Positions 1 through 7,460 of a stretch of DNA of 13,583 bases are shown in pieces. Below the pieces are notes generated by a model. The model saw only the letters and a program-made list of their open reading frames with translations. It searched no databases and was not told the origin of the DNA. The stretch is from Clostridia bacterium (GTDB taxonomy: Bacteria; Bacillota_A; Clostridia; Oscillospirales; CAG-382): NCBI GenBank assembly GCA_017517985.1, contig JAFWWX010000144.1, positions 1-13,583 on the forward strand. Reading direction: 5' to 3'. Numbering within the stretch: position 1 is the first letter of the stretch; each line of letters begins with the position of its first letter. The position numbers and the translations under genes were made by a program.

Positions 1-248
1 AAATTTCGGTAATTTATGCAATTTCAGCACAAATACCCCAGTTTTGGATGAAAATTTAAGCTTAATCTGCAAAATTACAGTGCAGGTGAGGCAGAATAAA
101 CCTTTCCGGTGCTATTTTTTCGGAAAAACTGGAATGATTTTTATATGTGTCTCGCGTTTTTGTTTAAATTGGTATTATGATATAAAAAATGTGAGTGTAT
201 ATACAATAATATCGAAAGAATTTAGCATCTTATCCAATATAATTTATA
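1..248. other. AT-rich left-edge region without a supported gene
   Basis: A 75-codon open frame at 44-271 has no ribosome binding site. Its composition is that of random AT-rich sequence, and its end overlaps the promoter of the next gene. I see no convincing terminator, repeat or RNA structure here. A short inverted repeat (TTTCCG...CGGAAA, about 105-128) is too weak to call. The stretch is probably the intergenic space behind a gene outside the window. Confidence 0.5.
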
Positions 249-277
249 TTGACAAATGTGTATTATTTTGATATAAT
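249..277 (+). promoter_or_regulatory. Consensus sigma-A-type promoter of the glycosyltransferase gene
   Basis: TTGACA at 249-254 and TATAAT at 272-277 are separated by 17 bp, an exact match to the housekeeping consensus. The predicted transcription start is near 284. That leaves a leader of about 60 nt before the ATG at 347, with AAGGAG at 333-338 as ribosome binding site. Confidence 0.85.
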
Positions 278-346
278 TAGTCGAAAACTGATTTATTATC
301 ATCATCCGAAAAGTTACAGATTTAAAAATTCAAAGGAGTATATTTA

Positions 347-1798
347 ATGGGTTGGTGGGTTGCGCTTCGCACAGAGGTGTTCTTCATATTGGGCATTCTT
401 GTTTTTTATAAATTTATATATAGATGCATTGGTTTTTGTGTGAAGGCTAAAAAGTTTGCGCCTGCGCCCAAAACTAAAAAATACGGTATTGTAATTGCCG
501 CCCGAAACGAAGAACTGGTAATTGGGAATCTTGTAAACAGCTTACATAATCAAACATATCCGCGTGAAAATATTCACGTTTTTGTAGTTGCCGACAACTG
601 TGATGAGAAGGATAAAACCGCTGAAATCGCAAGGGAATGCGGTGCTACGGTTTATGAGCGTCATTGCCCCGAAAAAGCAAGAAAGGGCTGGGCATTGGAG
701 TATTTGTTTAAAAATATTGAAAAAGATTTCGGAATCCAAAGCTTTGATGGCTTTCTTTTCTTTGACGCTGACAACGTTGTATCCCGTGATTATATCGAAA
801 GAATGAATGAAGCTTTTTCTACGGGTGTTGATGGTGTTATTGGTTACCGCAACTCGAAAAATTTCGACCAGAACTGGATATCATGTCACTATTCAATTCA
901 TTTTATGCGTAGCTCTATGACTTTGCATAGACCTAGAGGCAAATTGAACCTTGGCACACATATTGCCGGAACAGGTTATTTGCTTTCTTCTGAAATGCTG
1001 AAGGACGGATGGAATTACTTCAGCCTGACAGAGGATACTCAGGCGACAATGGATTTTGCCGTACAGGGAAAACGTATAGAGTACTGCGAAGCTGCGGAAT
1101 TTTATGACGAACAGCCGTATCAAATTAAAATAATGTTGCGTCAGCGTATACGCTGGGCGAAGGGCCGTATGGCGTGTTTTTTTCGATATGGCGCAAAGCT
1201 GTTTTTTGGGCTTGTACGAATATTTAAATTTAAAAAAGATGAAAAAAGATCGCCACTAAAGGTGTTTGATTACGAAAAAGGGATATTTAAAACCTTATCT
1301 TTCCGCAAGAAAATTATATTCTTTATCGAGCGTATTATGGATATTTGCGGCTTTGTAGTGGATGTTTTTGCCATACCTTTTAAATTTATCTCCAAGAATT
1401 TTACGAATTTCGATATGATTCTGTATTTATTCCCGGTTGGATTTTTCAAGCGTATGGTTTGGATTGCTTTTTATATAGCTAATTTCTGTATAGGCTGGCA
1501 AGCAGGTACACTACTTGCTGACGGCATGAAGCCTGTGATTGTTGGGCTTGTGGGTGCCCTTTTTGGAACACTTTCAACATATATCTCAAATATTATCAGT
1601 GGGCTTATAATTGTCATCCGTGAATGGAAACACATTCATTGTCCTAATAAATTTAAGCTTGCATTTTATTTGCTTACCTGGCCACTACATGATATGATCT
1701 ATCCTTTTATATGCCTCGCTTCTCTTTTTATACATGTTACATGGAAACCGATTAAACATGATGTGGTTAAATCGCTTGATGATATCGACGGAAAGTAA
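347..1798 (+). CDS. Membrane glycosyltransferase family 2 protein
   Basis: This 483-residue protein probably transfers a sugar from a nucleotide-sugar donor to a lipid, glycan or exopolysaccharide at the cytoplasmic membrane. An N-terminal membrane anchor (about residues 10-31) precedes a GT-A domain. Within that domain are the opening strand GIVIAARNEE (47-56), a DxD metal/nucleotide site in FFDADN (D140, D142), the presumed catalytic pair E229-D230, and QRIRW (266-270). The last is the QxxRW motif of processive, cellulose- or hyaluronan-synthase-like enzymes. The C-terminal half (about 320-465) holds several hydrophobic segments, possibly forming a membrane channel. The start is fixed by AAGGAG 8 bp upstream. 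The gene stands alone with its own promoter and terminator, so neighbours give no hint about substrate. The family is secure; donor and product cannot be told from sequence. Confidence 0.9.
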   Translation: MGWWVALRTEVFFILGILVFYKFIYRCIGFCVKAKKFAPAPKTKKYGIVIAARNEELVIGNLVNSLHNQTYPRENIHVFVVADNCDEKDKTAEIARECGATVYERHCPEKARKGWALEYLFKNIEKDFGIQSFDGFLFFDADNVVSRDYIERMNEAFSTGVDGVIGYRNSKNFDQNWISCHYSIHFMRSSMTLHRPRGKLNLGTHIAGTGYLLSSEMLKDGWNYFSLTEDTQATMDFAVQGKRIEYCEAAEFYDEQPYQIKIMLRQRIRWAKGRMACFFRYGAKLFFGLVRIFKFKKDEKRSPLKVFDYEKGIFKTLSFRKKIIFFIERIMDICGFVVDVFAIPFKFISKNFTNFDMILYLFPVGFFKRMVWIAFYIANFCIGWQAGTLLADGMKPVIVGLVGALFGTLSTYISNIISGLIIVIREWKHIHCPNKFKLAFYLLTWPLHDMIYPFICLASLFIHVTWKPIKHDVVKSLDDIDGK

Positions 1799-1808
1799 AA
1801 TTTAAAAT

Positions 1809-1955
1809 GTGTTGTTGCAGACGAATTGCACAAACATTATAATACATCTTTTAACAGAAATTCCGGATGATTTCGCAGTAAAGGAAGCGGTTAAGGTAGC
1901 TTCACTTACGCAAAGCATATTTGTATATGCAATTATATATTTCTTTGTAGAATAG
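1809..1955 (+). pseudogene. Possible gene remnant (48 codons, weak NusB/RsmB-like motif)
   Basis: A frame starting at a GTG (1809) and ending in TAG (1953-1955) encodes 48 residues and has no ribosome binding site. Its centre (EIPDDFAVKEAVKVA) resembles the 'VP..VAINEAVELAK' segment of the NusB fold as found in NusB and in the N-terminal domain of RsmB. The final stretch is hydrophobic and does not continue that family. It may be a decayed 3' remnant or a chance open frame. The stop codon touches the following terminator hairpin, as expected for the end of a once-real gene. Confidence 0.2.
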
Positions 1956-1999
1956 ATGCTGTTAATGACACGATTGTGTCATTAACGGCATCGTTTTTT
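1955..1999 (+). terminator. Intrinsic terminator after the glycosyltransferase gene
   Basis: Arms at 1955-1971 and 1976-1992 form a 17-bp stem with one T-G wobble and a GATT loop, followed by GTTTTTT. This is a strong rho-independent terminator. It lies about 155 bp past the glycosyltransferase stop and directly after the possible remnant frame. Confidence 0.85.
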
Positions 2000-2027
2000 G
2001 AAAAAACAAGAGCAATATAAAAAGTCG

Positions 2028-2056
2028 TTGCAAAAAGGTAATAACTGTGTTATAAT
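2028..2056 (+). promoter_or_regulatory. Promoter of the ABC exporter gene
   Basis: TTGCAA (2028-2033) and TATAAT (2051-2056) are separated by 17 bp. Transcription would start near 2063, giving a leader of about 50 nt that contains the dyad at 2073-2094 and a ribosome binding site (AGAGGA, about 2103-2108). Confidence 0.75.
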
Positions 2057-2072
2057 CATAAGCATAAACTCG

Positions 2073-2094
2073 GAGTGTATAAATATACTTACTC
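2073..2094. promoter_or_regulatory. Imperfect dyad in the ABC exporter leader
   Basis: GTATA (2077-2081) and TATAC (2084-2088) form a perfect inner inverted repeat. GAGT (2073-2076) and ACTC (2091-2094) extend it outward with a 2-nt offset. The loop would be only 2 nt, so a protein-binding operator is likelier than an RNA hairpin. It sits just downstream of the predicted start site, a position suited to repression. No regulator gene is adjacent. Confidence 0.35.
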
Positions 2095-2112
2095 TGACAA
2101 ATAGAGGAATAT

Positions 2113-4629
2113 ATGATTAAAATAAACTCATTATTTAAAACATACAAATCAAAAAATAAAACTTCTTACCATGCACTTAACGATGTTAGCTTGACATTGC
2201 CGGATAATGGTCTGATTTTTCTTTTGGGAAAAAGCGGCAGTGGGAAATCAACATTTCTCAACATTATAGGGGGACTGGACAGTTGTGCGTCCGGTAGCAT
2301 TATCGTTGATAATAAAGATTTGCTTAGTATGAAAAAAGCGGATTTGACAGCTTATCGGAGTGATGATGTTGGCTTTGTTTTTCAGGATTACTGTCTGATT
2401 GATGAGTTTACGGTTTGTGATAATATAGCAGCAGCGATAACATCAAAAGAAGTTTGTGATAAAGATAAAATCAACCAAATGCTGAAAAGTGTTGGTCTTG
2501 ATGGATATGGAGGAAAATATCCGGCTGAACTTTCAGGCGGAGAACGTCAACGTGTTGCGATATTAAGAGCAATTATCAAAAACCCCCGTATTGTATTAGC
2601 AGATGAGCCAACAGGGAATCTTGACGGTGATGCAACCAAAACTATTTTTGATTTGCTAAAAGCTATTTCCAAAAAGCACTTGGTGCTTGTTGCCTCTCAT
2701 GATAGTGAGTCTGCACTAAAATATGCTGACCGTATTATAATACTTGAAAAGGGCAGGGTTGTTTCCGATAGCTATAATCAGCCGGAAGATAACGATACCA
2801 AGTGCGAGGTTGTACCTTATCACGAGCAAATAAATGGTGCTTTTTGTAGTTCCAAAAACCAAAATAATGTTTGCAATGGTAGAATCAGGTGGTTGTTTCT
2901 CAAATCCAAGCTCCTTAAAATAGCCCTTTATTCCTTTATTGTTTCACTGATTATGATTGTTATGATGCTTGCGCAAACCATCACTGCATTTGATTCAGCT
3001 AAAGTTATGAAGGATGCATTTAAAATATCAGAGTCGGATTCGTTGCTTTTGACAAAGGCACTTGACAATTCACAAAAGGAACAGTTGGATAGATTGAACA
3101 AGGTAGCAGACTGTTTTCCAAGAATCACAGATTCAGATATAATTGCCTTCCGAGATGCAGGCTATGATGGTCGGATTTATCCTGTGCTGAAGTGCAATAT
3201 CGACATTAACCGGAGTCACATTTCCGCTGGAATGACTACTAATCTTTTTGAAGAATCTACATATGTTATGGAGCCACTTGGTGTAATGATAGTGGAAGAG
3301 GATTTCTTGAAAGAAAAGTATGGTAAGTTGGAATATGTTGCAAGGGCAGATAGCTTTCACCCGACCGGTGTTATTATTACAGATTACCTTGCAGATAGTA
3401 TGCTTCAAAGCGGACAGCTTACAGATATTAACGATTATGATGGTTTAATAGGTGAATATCATTGGGGAAGCGACAAGGCATCCCGGTATGTTTCACGAGG
3501 GTATATTAATGGAATTATCGAAACTGGGTACAAAGAAAAGTATAAAAAACTTTTAAGCACAGTAGAAAAATACGGTTTTGATTATATAAAGGAATCATTG
3601 AATAATGAAGATTTACTACAGCTGGCTGATGATATTCATACCAGGTATGGGCTATGCTATTCTTTGAATCCAAACTTTGAAAAGGATGCTCTGGATAATG
3701 CATCCTGGGATATGGTTTGGCATTATGCCTTGCGTTTTGGCGACGGGGATTTTTTTACAACTGATATTCCGCAGGTGAGAAGGGCGGATATTTACGGAAT
3801 TAATCTTGGCGAAAATGAAGTTCTTATGGAAATGGCTACATATAACAGGATTTTCAACAAACAGTATACGGCACAAACCATTGAGGATTTTGTCCCCCAT
3901 ACAGAAACCTTAAGCCATTATTTATATTCCGAATTAAATCAGGATAATGCACAATTTGTTTGTGATGTGACAATTGTAGGGTTGTTTGTATCAAATCAAA
4001 AGGAAATTACTGGAACATTTGTTGCCGGTGAGGACATATATAATTTGTTTGCGAAAAGTCATATCTACACAACAGGACTATATTTTGATAAGAACGATAA
4101 TTTAACAATGGTTATTGACACTGCGGCAAAAAATGGGTTTCGATATAATTTGATTGTCGGAGAGAGTGTGGAGACCCTTACAGAAATTGTAGAGATATTT
4201 GCCCCGATTTTCAGAATAATGGCTGTGGTATTATACATTTCAATAGTGTTTATACTGATGAATTTTGCATCAAAAATGATTAACGACAAAATGAAAGAAA
4301 TTGGTATCTTAAAGGCGCTTGGCATCGGTAACCGCGCAATTGGTGCGGTTTTTGGGATACAAATATGGTTGATAGCTCTTGTAACCGTAATATTATCTGT
4401 TTTTGGCTATTCTATGTTTGTAAATCAAGCAAATGACTTGTTGATAAATTCATTGCGTATGATAGCCCCTGAAAAAATAATACCCGGTTTAACCTTTTTT
4501 GACTTCAGGACCGATATTGTCCTGCAAAATTCAAGTGTGGTGTTTATTCTTGCGCTAATATCCTATATTGTTCCGATGCTCAGGATACGCGCACTTGATC
4601 CGTTGAAAATTATAAGAACCGAGAAATAG
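2113..4629 (+). CDS. ABC exporter with fused ATPase and FtsX/MacB-type permease
   Basis: An 838-residue single-chain transporter half that probably dimerises in the membrane. Residues 1-220 are a complete ATPase of the LolD/MacB type: Walker A GKSGSGKS (39-46), Q-loop Q91, signature LSGGE (140-144), Walker B ending D164-E165, and switch histidine H196. One membrane helix (about 270-292) leads to an extracytoplasmic domain of about 400 residues (about 293-698). Three more helices follow (about 700-719, 745-770, 805-823), with the FtsX-family loop EIGILKALGIGN (729-740) after the second helix. This four-helix plan is that of mechanotransmission ABC proteins such as MacB, which export peptides or antibiotics or drive envelope processes without classical transport. 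Substrate is unknown. No two-component system or partner permease is adjacent, unlike bacitracin-type BceAB loci. Start supported by AGAGGA 4 bp before the ATG. Confidence 0.9.
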   Translation: MIKINSLFKTYKSKNKTSYHALNDVSLTLPDNGLIFLLGKSGSGKSTFLNIIGGLDSCASGSIIVDNKDLLSMKKADLTAYRSDDVGFVFQDYCLIDEFTVCDNIAAAITSKEVCDKDKINQMLKSVGLDGYGGKYPAELSGGERQRVAILRAIIKNPRIVLADEPTGNLDGDATKTIFDLLKAISKKHLVLVASHDSESALKYADRIIILEKGRVVSDSYNQPEDNDTKCEVVPYHEQINGAFCSSKNQNNVCNGRIRWLFLKSKLLKIALYSFIVSLIMIVMMLAQTITAFDSAKVMKDAFKISESDSLLLTKALDNSQKEQLDRLNKVADCFPRITDSDIIAFRDAGYDGRIYPVLKCNIDINRSHISAGMTTNLFEESTYVMEPLGVMIVEEDFLKEKYGKLEYVARADSFHPTGVIITDYLADSMLQSGQLTDINDYDGLIGEYHWGSDKASRYVSRGYINGIIETGYKEKYKKLLSTVEKYGFDYIKESLNNEDLLQLADDIHTRYGLCYSLNPNFEKDALDNASWDMVWHYALRFGDGDFFTTDIPQVRRADIYGINLGENEVLMEMATYNRIFNKQYTAQTIEDFVPHTETLSHYLYSELNQDNAQFVCDVTIVGLFVSNQKEITGTFVAGEDIYNLFAKSHIYTTGLYFDKNDNLTMVIDTAAKNGFRYNLIVGESVETLTEIVEIFAPIFRIMAVVLYISIVFILMNFASKMINDKMKEIGILKALGIGNRAIGAVFGIQIWLIALVTVILSVFGYSMFVNQANDLLINSLRMIAPEKIIPGLTFFDFRTDIVLQNSSVVFILALISYIVPMLRIRALDPLKIIRTEK

Positions 4630-4710
4630 TTTTTCAAAAACCATTTGCAAAGCAACAAATGCAACATTGATGACTGATACGGCATATTTTTCAGGTTATA
4701 TGGCATATAG

Positions 4711-4741
4711 AAAAAGCACTTGCAAATTGCAAGTGCTTTTT
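4711..4741. terminator. Bidirectional terminator between convergent genes
   Basis: AAAAAGCACTTGC (4711-4723) pairs perfectly with 4729-4741 around a 5-nt loop. The A-tract on one arm and T-tract on the other let the hairpin end transcription from both sides. It would serve the ABC exporter gene (plus) and the convergent membrane protein gene (minus). Confidence 0.85.
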
Positions 4742-4774
4742 GTATGCGAATTAACAAGAAAGTATTTATGAAAT

Positions 4775-5275
4775 TCAAGGATTAATAAACAGTGGAATGT
4801 TCGGGGGTGAGAGAGTAAAGGCTATAAATAGAAATATCATTACGATATTTAGAATTTGCAAAATTATACTAAATTTATCTGCACCGCAGGATAAGGTTAA
4901 TTTGTATGCTGCATAGAAGGACGCTATAACGCTGATATAGAATATGGATATATCGGCAAATGCAACATTAAATCCTGTTATTCCCGAATATGTGTAATAC
5001 AAAATTATTATCAGCAAAACACCCAAAAGCGAAGCTGCACCCAGCGCAGAAGTTATACACGGATATTGGTTTTTTAAATTTTTGTTTAGAAACACAGCGT
5101 ATATCAGAATAGGAAAAAATATTAATTTTGTGTGTTCCCAGACTGATTCGTTAATTGGTGCAAATAATCCTACGAAAAAATTATTATCTGACCATTCGTA
5201 TACAAAGTGAAAAAATGTTCCAAGAACAGATACAAACAGTATTCCTGCTATTATGTATGATTTTAAACCTTTCAT
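4775..5275 (-). CDS. Multi-pass membrane protein, DUF6512-like
   Basis: From the chosen start this is a 166-residue protein with about five hydrophobic helices (about 5-25, 46-64, 74-95, 105-125, 136-155). Two polar signatures stand out: HFVYEWS (23-29) at the end of helix 1 and NESVWEHTK (42-50) before helix 2. That pattern is what I associate with the DUF6512 membrane family of Firmicutes; this is memory of the family, not a search result. No function is known. The frame is open to an ATG at 5365, but the methionine at 5275 (MKGLKSY) has GGTGAT a few bases upstream and begins where the conserved helix begins, so I prefer it. MYMKG two codons earlier is an alternative start. It is transcribed alone on the minus strand and faces the ABC exporter. 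Confidence 0.7.
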   Translation of the reverse strand: MKGLKSYIIAGILFVSVLGTFFHFVYEWSDNNFFVGLFAPINESVWEHTKLIFFPILIYAVFLNKNLKNQYPCITSALGAASLLGVLLIIILYYTYSGITGFNVAFADISIFYISVIASFYAAYKLTLSCGADKFSIILQILNIVMIFLFIAFTLSPPNIPLFINP

Positions 5276-5391
5276 ATACATCACCGATATATAAATATTC
5301 AAAAGAAAGCAGTTGTATGCAGGTGTTTTCTGATTGTTGGGTGTATTATAAAAGATAAAAAGCACTTCAATTTTTGCATCCGGACTTTTTT

Positions 5392-5400
5392 ATTATAGCA
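5392..5400 (-). promoter_or_regulatory. Possible extended -10 promoter for the DUF6512-like gene
   Basis: Read on the minus strand this is TGCTATAAT, an extended -10 element (TGN before TATAAT). No good -35 hexamer lies at 16-18 bp. It is about 115 bp upstream of the chosen start codon. Confidence 0.4.
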
Positions 5401-5440
5401 AATAAGGCGAACAAATTTTCGATAAATTCCGTAAAACCTA

Positions 5441-5469
5441 TTGACAGGGGAACAAATGTATGGTAAAAT
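5441..5469 (+). promoter_or_regulatory. Promoter of the 95-residue protein gene
   Basis: TTGACA (5441-5446), a 17-bp spacer and TAAAAT (5464-5469). The start site would fall near 5476, inside the tandem repeat that follows. Confidence 0.75.
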
Positions 5470-5471
5470 AT

Positions 5472-5497
5472 CAGAACAGATATTCAGAACAGATATT
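5472..5497 (+). repeat. Two exact tandem copies of a 13-bp unit over the start site
   Basis: CAGAACAGATATT occurs at 5472-5484 and again at 5485-5497 without a gap. Read one step inward, each copy contains GAACAGATATTC (5474-5485 and 5487-5498), an imperfect match to the Gram-positive LexA box form GAAC-N4-GTTC. The position immediately after the -10 element fits an operator, but the match is imperfect and the LexA reading is only a suggestion. Confidence 0.6.
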
Positions 5498-5561
5498 CGA
5501 TGCGATATACAACAAAGCGCGCCATAAATCAGATGTCTAAAGTGCTTAGAAAGGATACAGT

Positions 5562-5849
5562 ATGAACGGTGAAATAACATATATCAACGATTACGCACCG
5601 GAAACAGTGCGTCTTAAGACCTGCGTGTGTGTAAAAGCCTACTTTAATAAAGAGGGGGTTATAATTCCGGAAACAATAATCTGGGAGGACGGACGAAGTT
5701 TCAAAATAGACAGAGTAACCGATAAAAGACCGGCAACAAGTCTTAAGGGACAGGGAAGCGGAATCAGATATACCTGCATAATCGGGAATAATCAGACATA
5801 TCTTTATCTTGACGGTAACCGGTGGTTCGTTGATAAAAAACGGCATTAA
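5562..5849 (+). CDS. Small conserved-looking beta-rich protein of unknown function
   Basis: A 95-residue soluble protein that I cannot assign to a named family. It has no signal peptide or membrane helix. Alternating strand patterns suggest a small beta-barrel or sheet: KAYFNKEGVIIP (25-36), ITWEDGR-like IIWEDGRSF (39-47), IRYTCIIG (68-75) and a closing LYLDGNRWFVDK (81-92). I recall similar short proteins in clostridial genomes. The 'W..GR.y.idrV.D...G.RYtc...YL..d.gRWFv' layout is also reminiscent of DUF6504, a small protein found beside ImuB/DnaE2 in Actinobacteria; that link is tentative. The start is supported by AAAGGA about 8 bp upstream. It has its own consensus promoter and the paired repeat boxes, so it is probably a regulated single-gene unit. 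Confidence 0.75.
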   Translation: MNGEITYINDYAPETVRLKTCVCVKAYFNKEGVIIPETIIWEDGRSFKIDRVTDKRPATSLKGQGSGIRYTCIIGNNQTYLYLDGNRWFVDKKRH

Positions 5850-5968
5850 ATATTTTTATAAATTCTGGAAATAACGGAACTTTCTTCTGTGTTTGTGCGT
5901 CTAAATAAACAAAGAAAAAGAAAAAAGACACCTATATTTGGTTAAAATGCAGAAAGGAAACTGACGTT

Positions 5969-7012
5969 ATGAAAAAGAAACTTTTATCCGTTATTCTTTC
6001 AACTATTTTTGCATCTGCAATCCTTTGCTCTTGTTCGTCAAGTAAAAATGCCTTTATGGAATCTACTGAAGCCGAGGCGCCGGGAAGCAACGGTTATGAC
6101 TTTCGTGATGTGTATGTAACTGAGGATTCTGTTACGGCACAGGATAGCGGTGTAAGCTATAATTATAAGGTGAACACATATTCTTCCGCTACCGGTAGCG
6201 CTATTTCTAGTGATACGGAAAAAACAATGCAGGAGTTTCAGTCTACATCGGAGATACCGGAGGTATCTTCAAGAAAGATAATTTACAGCTCTGCCTACAG
6301 CATCGAAACCAAGGCATTTGATAATTCTATAAAAAGCCTTGACAGTCTTTGTGCGAAATACAATGCCTACTATGAAAGGTCAAATACATATACCGCCGGC
6401 GGAAGTGCAAGGCAGGCAAACTATACTGTAAGAGTACCTGTCGAAAATTACAAGGTGTTTATCGGCGAGGCGGACAGCATCGGTGTTGTTGTAAGCGCAT
6501 CTCAAAATAATAAAGATGTAACCGAGAGCTACTTTGATACTGAAGCAAGACTTGAAAGTGCAAAAATCCGCGAGGAAAGAGTTCTTGAGATACTTAAAAA
6601 CTCCGATCTTCTTGACGATGTTCTGGCACTTGAACGAGAGCTTGCTGATATAAGATATGAAATAGAAAGCTATACCGGAACGCTCAGAAAATACGATTCT
6701 CTCATAAGCTATGCGACAGTTGAAATAAATATATCTGAGGTTCAGGAGTATGTTACACCAAGGGTTAATCCCGTAAGCTTTGGCGAAAGAATAGGTAGTG
6801 CCTTTGGCAGAGGAATAGAGGAGTTCAGAGACGGCTTTGAGGACTTTGTGGTTTTCCTCTCCTATAACTTCATTCCTCTTATTATATGGGTGGTTATAAT
6901 TGTTGTATTTGTGATTGTTATAAAGATACTCATAAAGAAAAAGAAAAATACAAAGGTTAGCAATAGTGCAACTGCACAGGCTAACAAGGGCAAGGAAGAC
7001 AAAAATCAGTGA
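5969..7012 (+). CDS. DUF4349 family lipoprotein with C-terminal membrane anchor
   Basis: A 347-residue surface protein of unknown role. The N-terminus is a lipoprotein signal (KKK, hydrophobic core 5-19) with C22 as the likely lipidated cysteine (LCSC) and C20 as the alternative. A polar, Ser/Thr-rich linker (about 23-100) carries the DUF4349 domain (about 102-323). That domain begins RKIIYSS, contains a charged coiled-coil segment (about 192-245) followed by a strand pair, and ends in a strong membrane helix (about 301-323). A Lys-rich cytoplasmic tail follows. With both a lipid anchor and a C-terminal helix, the domain would be tethered at both ends outside the membrane. DUF4349 proteins are widespread in Firmicutes and Bacteroidetes with no established biochemical function. 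The start follows GAAAGGA at about 10 bp. It is a single-gene unit ended by the terminator at 7050. Confidence 0.88.
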   Translation: MKKKLLSVILSTIFASAILCSCSSSKNAFMESTEAEAPGSNGYDFRDVYVTEDSVTAQDSGVSYNYKVNTYSSATGSAISSDTEKTMQEFQSTSEIPEVSSRKIIYSSAYSIETKAFDNSIKSLDSLCAKYNAYYERSNTYTAGGSARQANYTVRVPVENYKVFIGEADSIGVVVSASQNNKDVTESYFDTEARLESAKIREERVLEILKNSDLLDDVLALERELADIRYEIESYTGTLRKYDSLISYATVEINISEVQEYVTPRVNPVSFGERIGSAFGRGIEEFRDGFEDFVVFLSYNFIPLIIWVVIIVVFVIVIKILIKKKKNTKVSNSATAQANKGKEDKNQ

Positions 7013-7049
7013 TAAAGAATGTGTTATTCTTTTAAATTTGTATATGTGA

Positions 7050-7079
7050 AAAAACGCAGGCAGTGCCTGCGTTTTTTTA
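7050..7079 (+). terminator. Intrinsic terminator after the DUF4349 gene
   Basis: CGCAGG and CCTGCG (inside 7056-7072) pair around a 5-nt loop. The stem is extended by A and T tracts and ends in TTTTTTT, giving a strong hairpin. The A-tract also allows some function on the minus strand. Confidence 0.85.
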
Positions 7080-7094
7080 CGGTAAATTGTAACT

Positions 7095-7114
7095 ATTTAG
7101 ATTTTTTTATAAAT
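7095..7114. promoter_or_regulatory. Upstream copy of the putative SdpR-type operator (O1)
   Basis: ATTTAGA, a 6-nt spacer and TATAAAT. This has the same 7-6-7 layout as the dyad at 7151-7170, and 13 of its 14 arm bases match that dyad. It ends 5 bp before the -35 hexamer. Confidence 0.5.
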
Positions 7115-7119
7115 ACCTG

Positions 7120-7148
7120 TTGACAAGCTTCATAAGCTATGCTACAAT
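7120..7148 (+). promoter_or_regulatory. Promoter of the sdpR-like/sdpI-like/sfsA unit
   Basis: TTGACA (7120-7125), 17 bp, TACAAT (7143-7148). The predicted start (about 7155) lies inside the downstream operator O2, so repressor binding there would block initiation. Confidence 0.82.
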
Positions 7149-7150
7149 CT

Positions 7151-7170
7151 ATTTAGAGATATTTCTAAAT
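7151..7170. promoter_or_regulatory. Putative ArsR/SdpR-type operator over the start site (O2)
   Basis: ATTTAGAGATATTTCTAAAT is a 20-bp dyad with perfect 7-bp arms (ATTTAGA/TCTAAAT) around a 6-bp centre. It begins 2 bp after the -10 element. ArsR-family repressors commonly bind AT-rich imperfect inverted repeats in their own promoters, so this is the natural autoregulatory site for the gene at 7191. Confidence 0.7.
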
Positions 7171-7190
7171 ACCATAAAGGAGAGAGACGG

Positions 7191-7460
7191 ATGGCAATAA
7201 ATGAAACTCTCAAGGCAATATCCGATCCTGTCAGACGAGATATACTTTCTATGCTGAAAAACGGAAAGAAATCCGCGGGGGAGATAGCGGAAAGATTTAA
7301 CCTTACCGGCGCAACGGTGTCATATCACCTTGCAAAGCTGAAGAAGGCAGACCTTATTGCCGAGGAAAAATATAAAAACTACATATATTATAGCTTGAAC
7401 GCTTCAGTTTTTGAAGAAGTGATTACTTGGATTTACGGATTTGGAGGTAAAAGCAAATGA
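7191..7460 (+). CDS. sdpR: ArsR-family transcriptional repressor, SdpR-like
   Basis: An 89-residue winged-helix DNA-binding protein, full length for the small autorepressor group. The recognition region includes DPVRRDIL (12-19), an EIAERF turn, and the recognition helix ATVSYHLAKL (40-49). The wing (about 55-68) ends in the IYYSLN strand. No metal-binding cysteine motif of the CXC type is present, so it is unlikely to be an arsenic or cadmium sensor. In Bacillus subtilis, SdpR is held at the membrane by SdpI when the toxin SdpC is present, which relieves repression of its own operon. Here the next gene encodes an SdpI-like protein and overlaps by 4 bp, supporting the same pairing. The start follows AAAGGAG by about 8 bp. 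The symbol reflects family and context; the function is inferred. Confidence 0.85.
   Translation: MAINETLKAISDPVRRDILSMLKNGKKSAGEIAERFNLTGATVSYHLAKLKKADLIAEEKYKNYIYYSLNASVFEEVITWIYGFGGKSK

Noticed and set aside
44..271. 75-codon open frame at the left edge
   Set aside because: It has no ribosome binding site and no recognisable protein pattern, and it overlaps the consensus promoter at 249-277.
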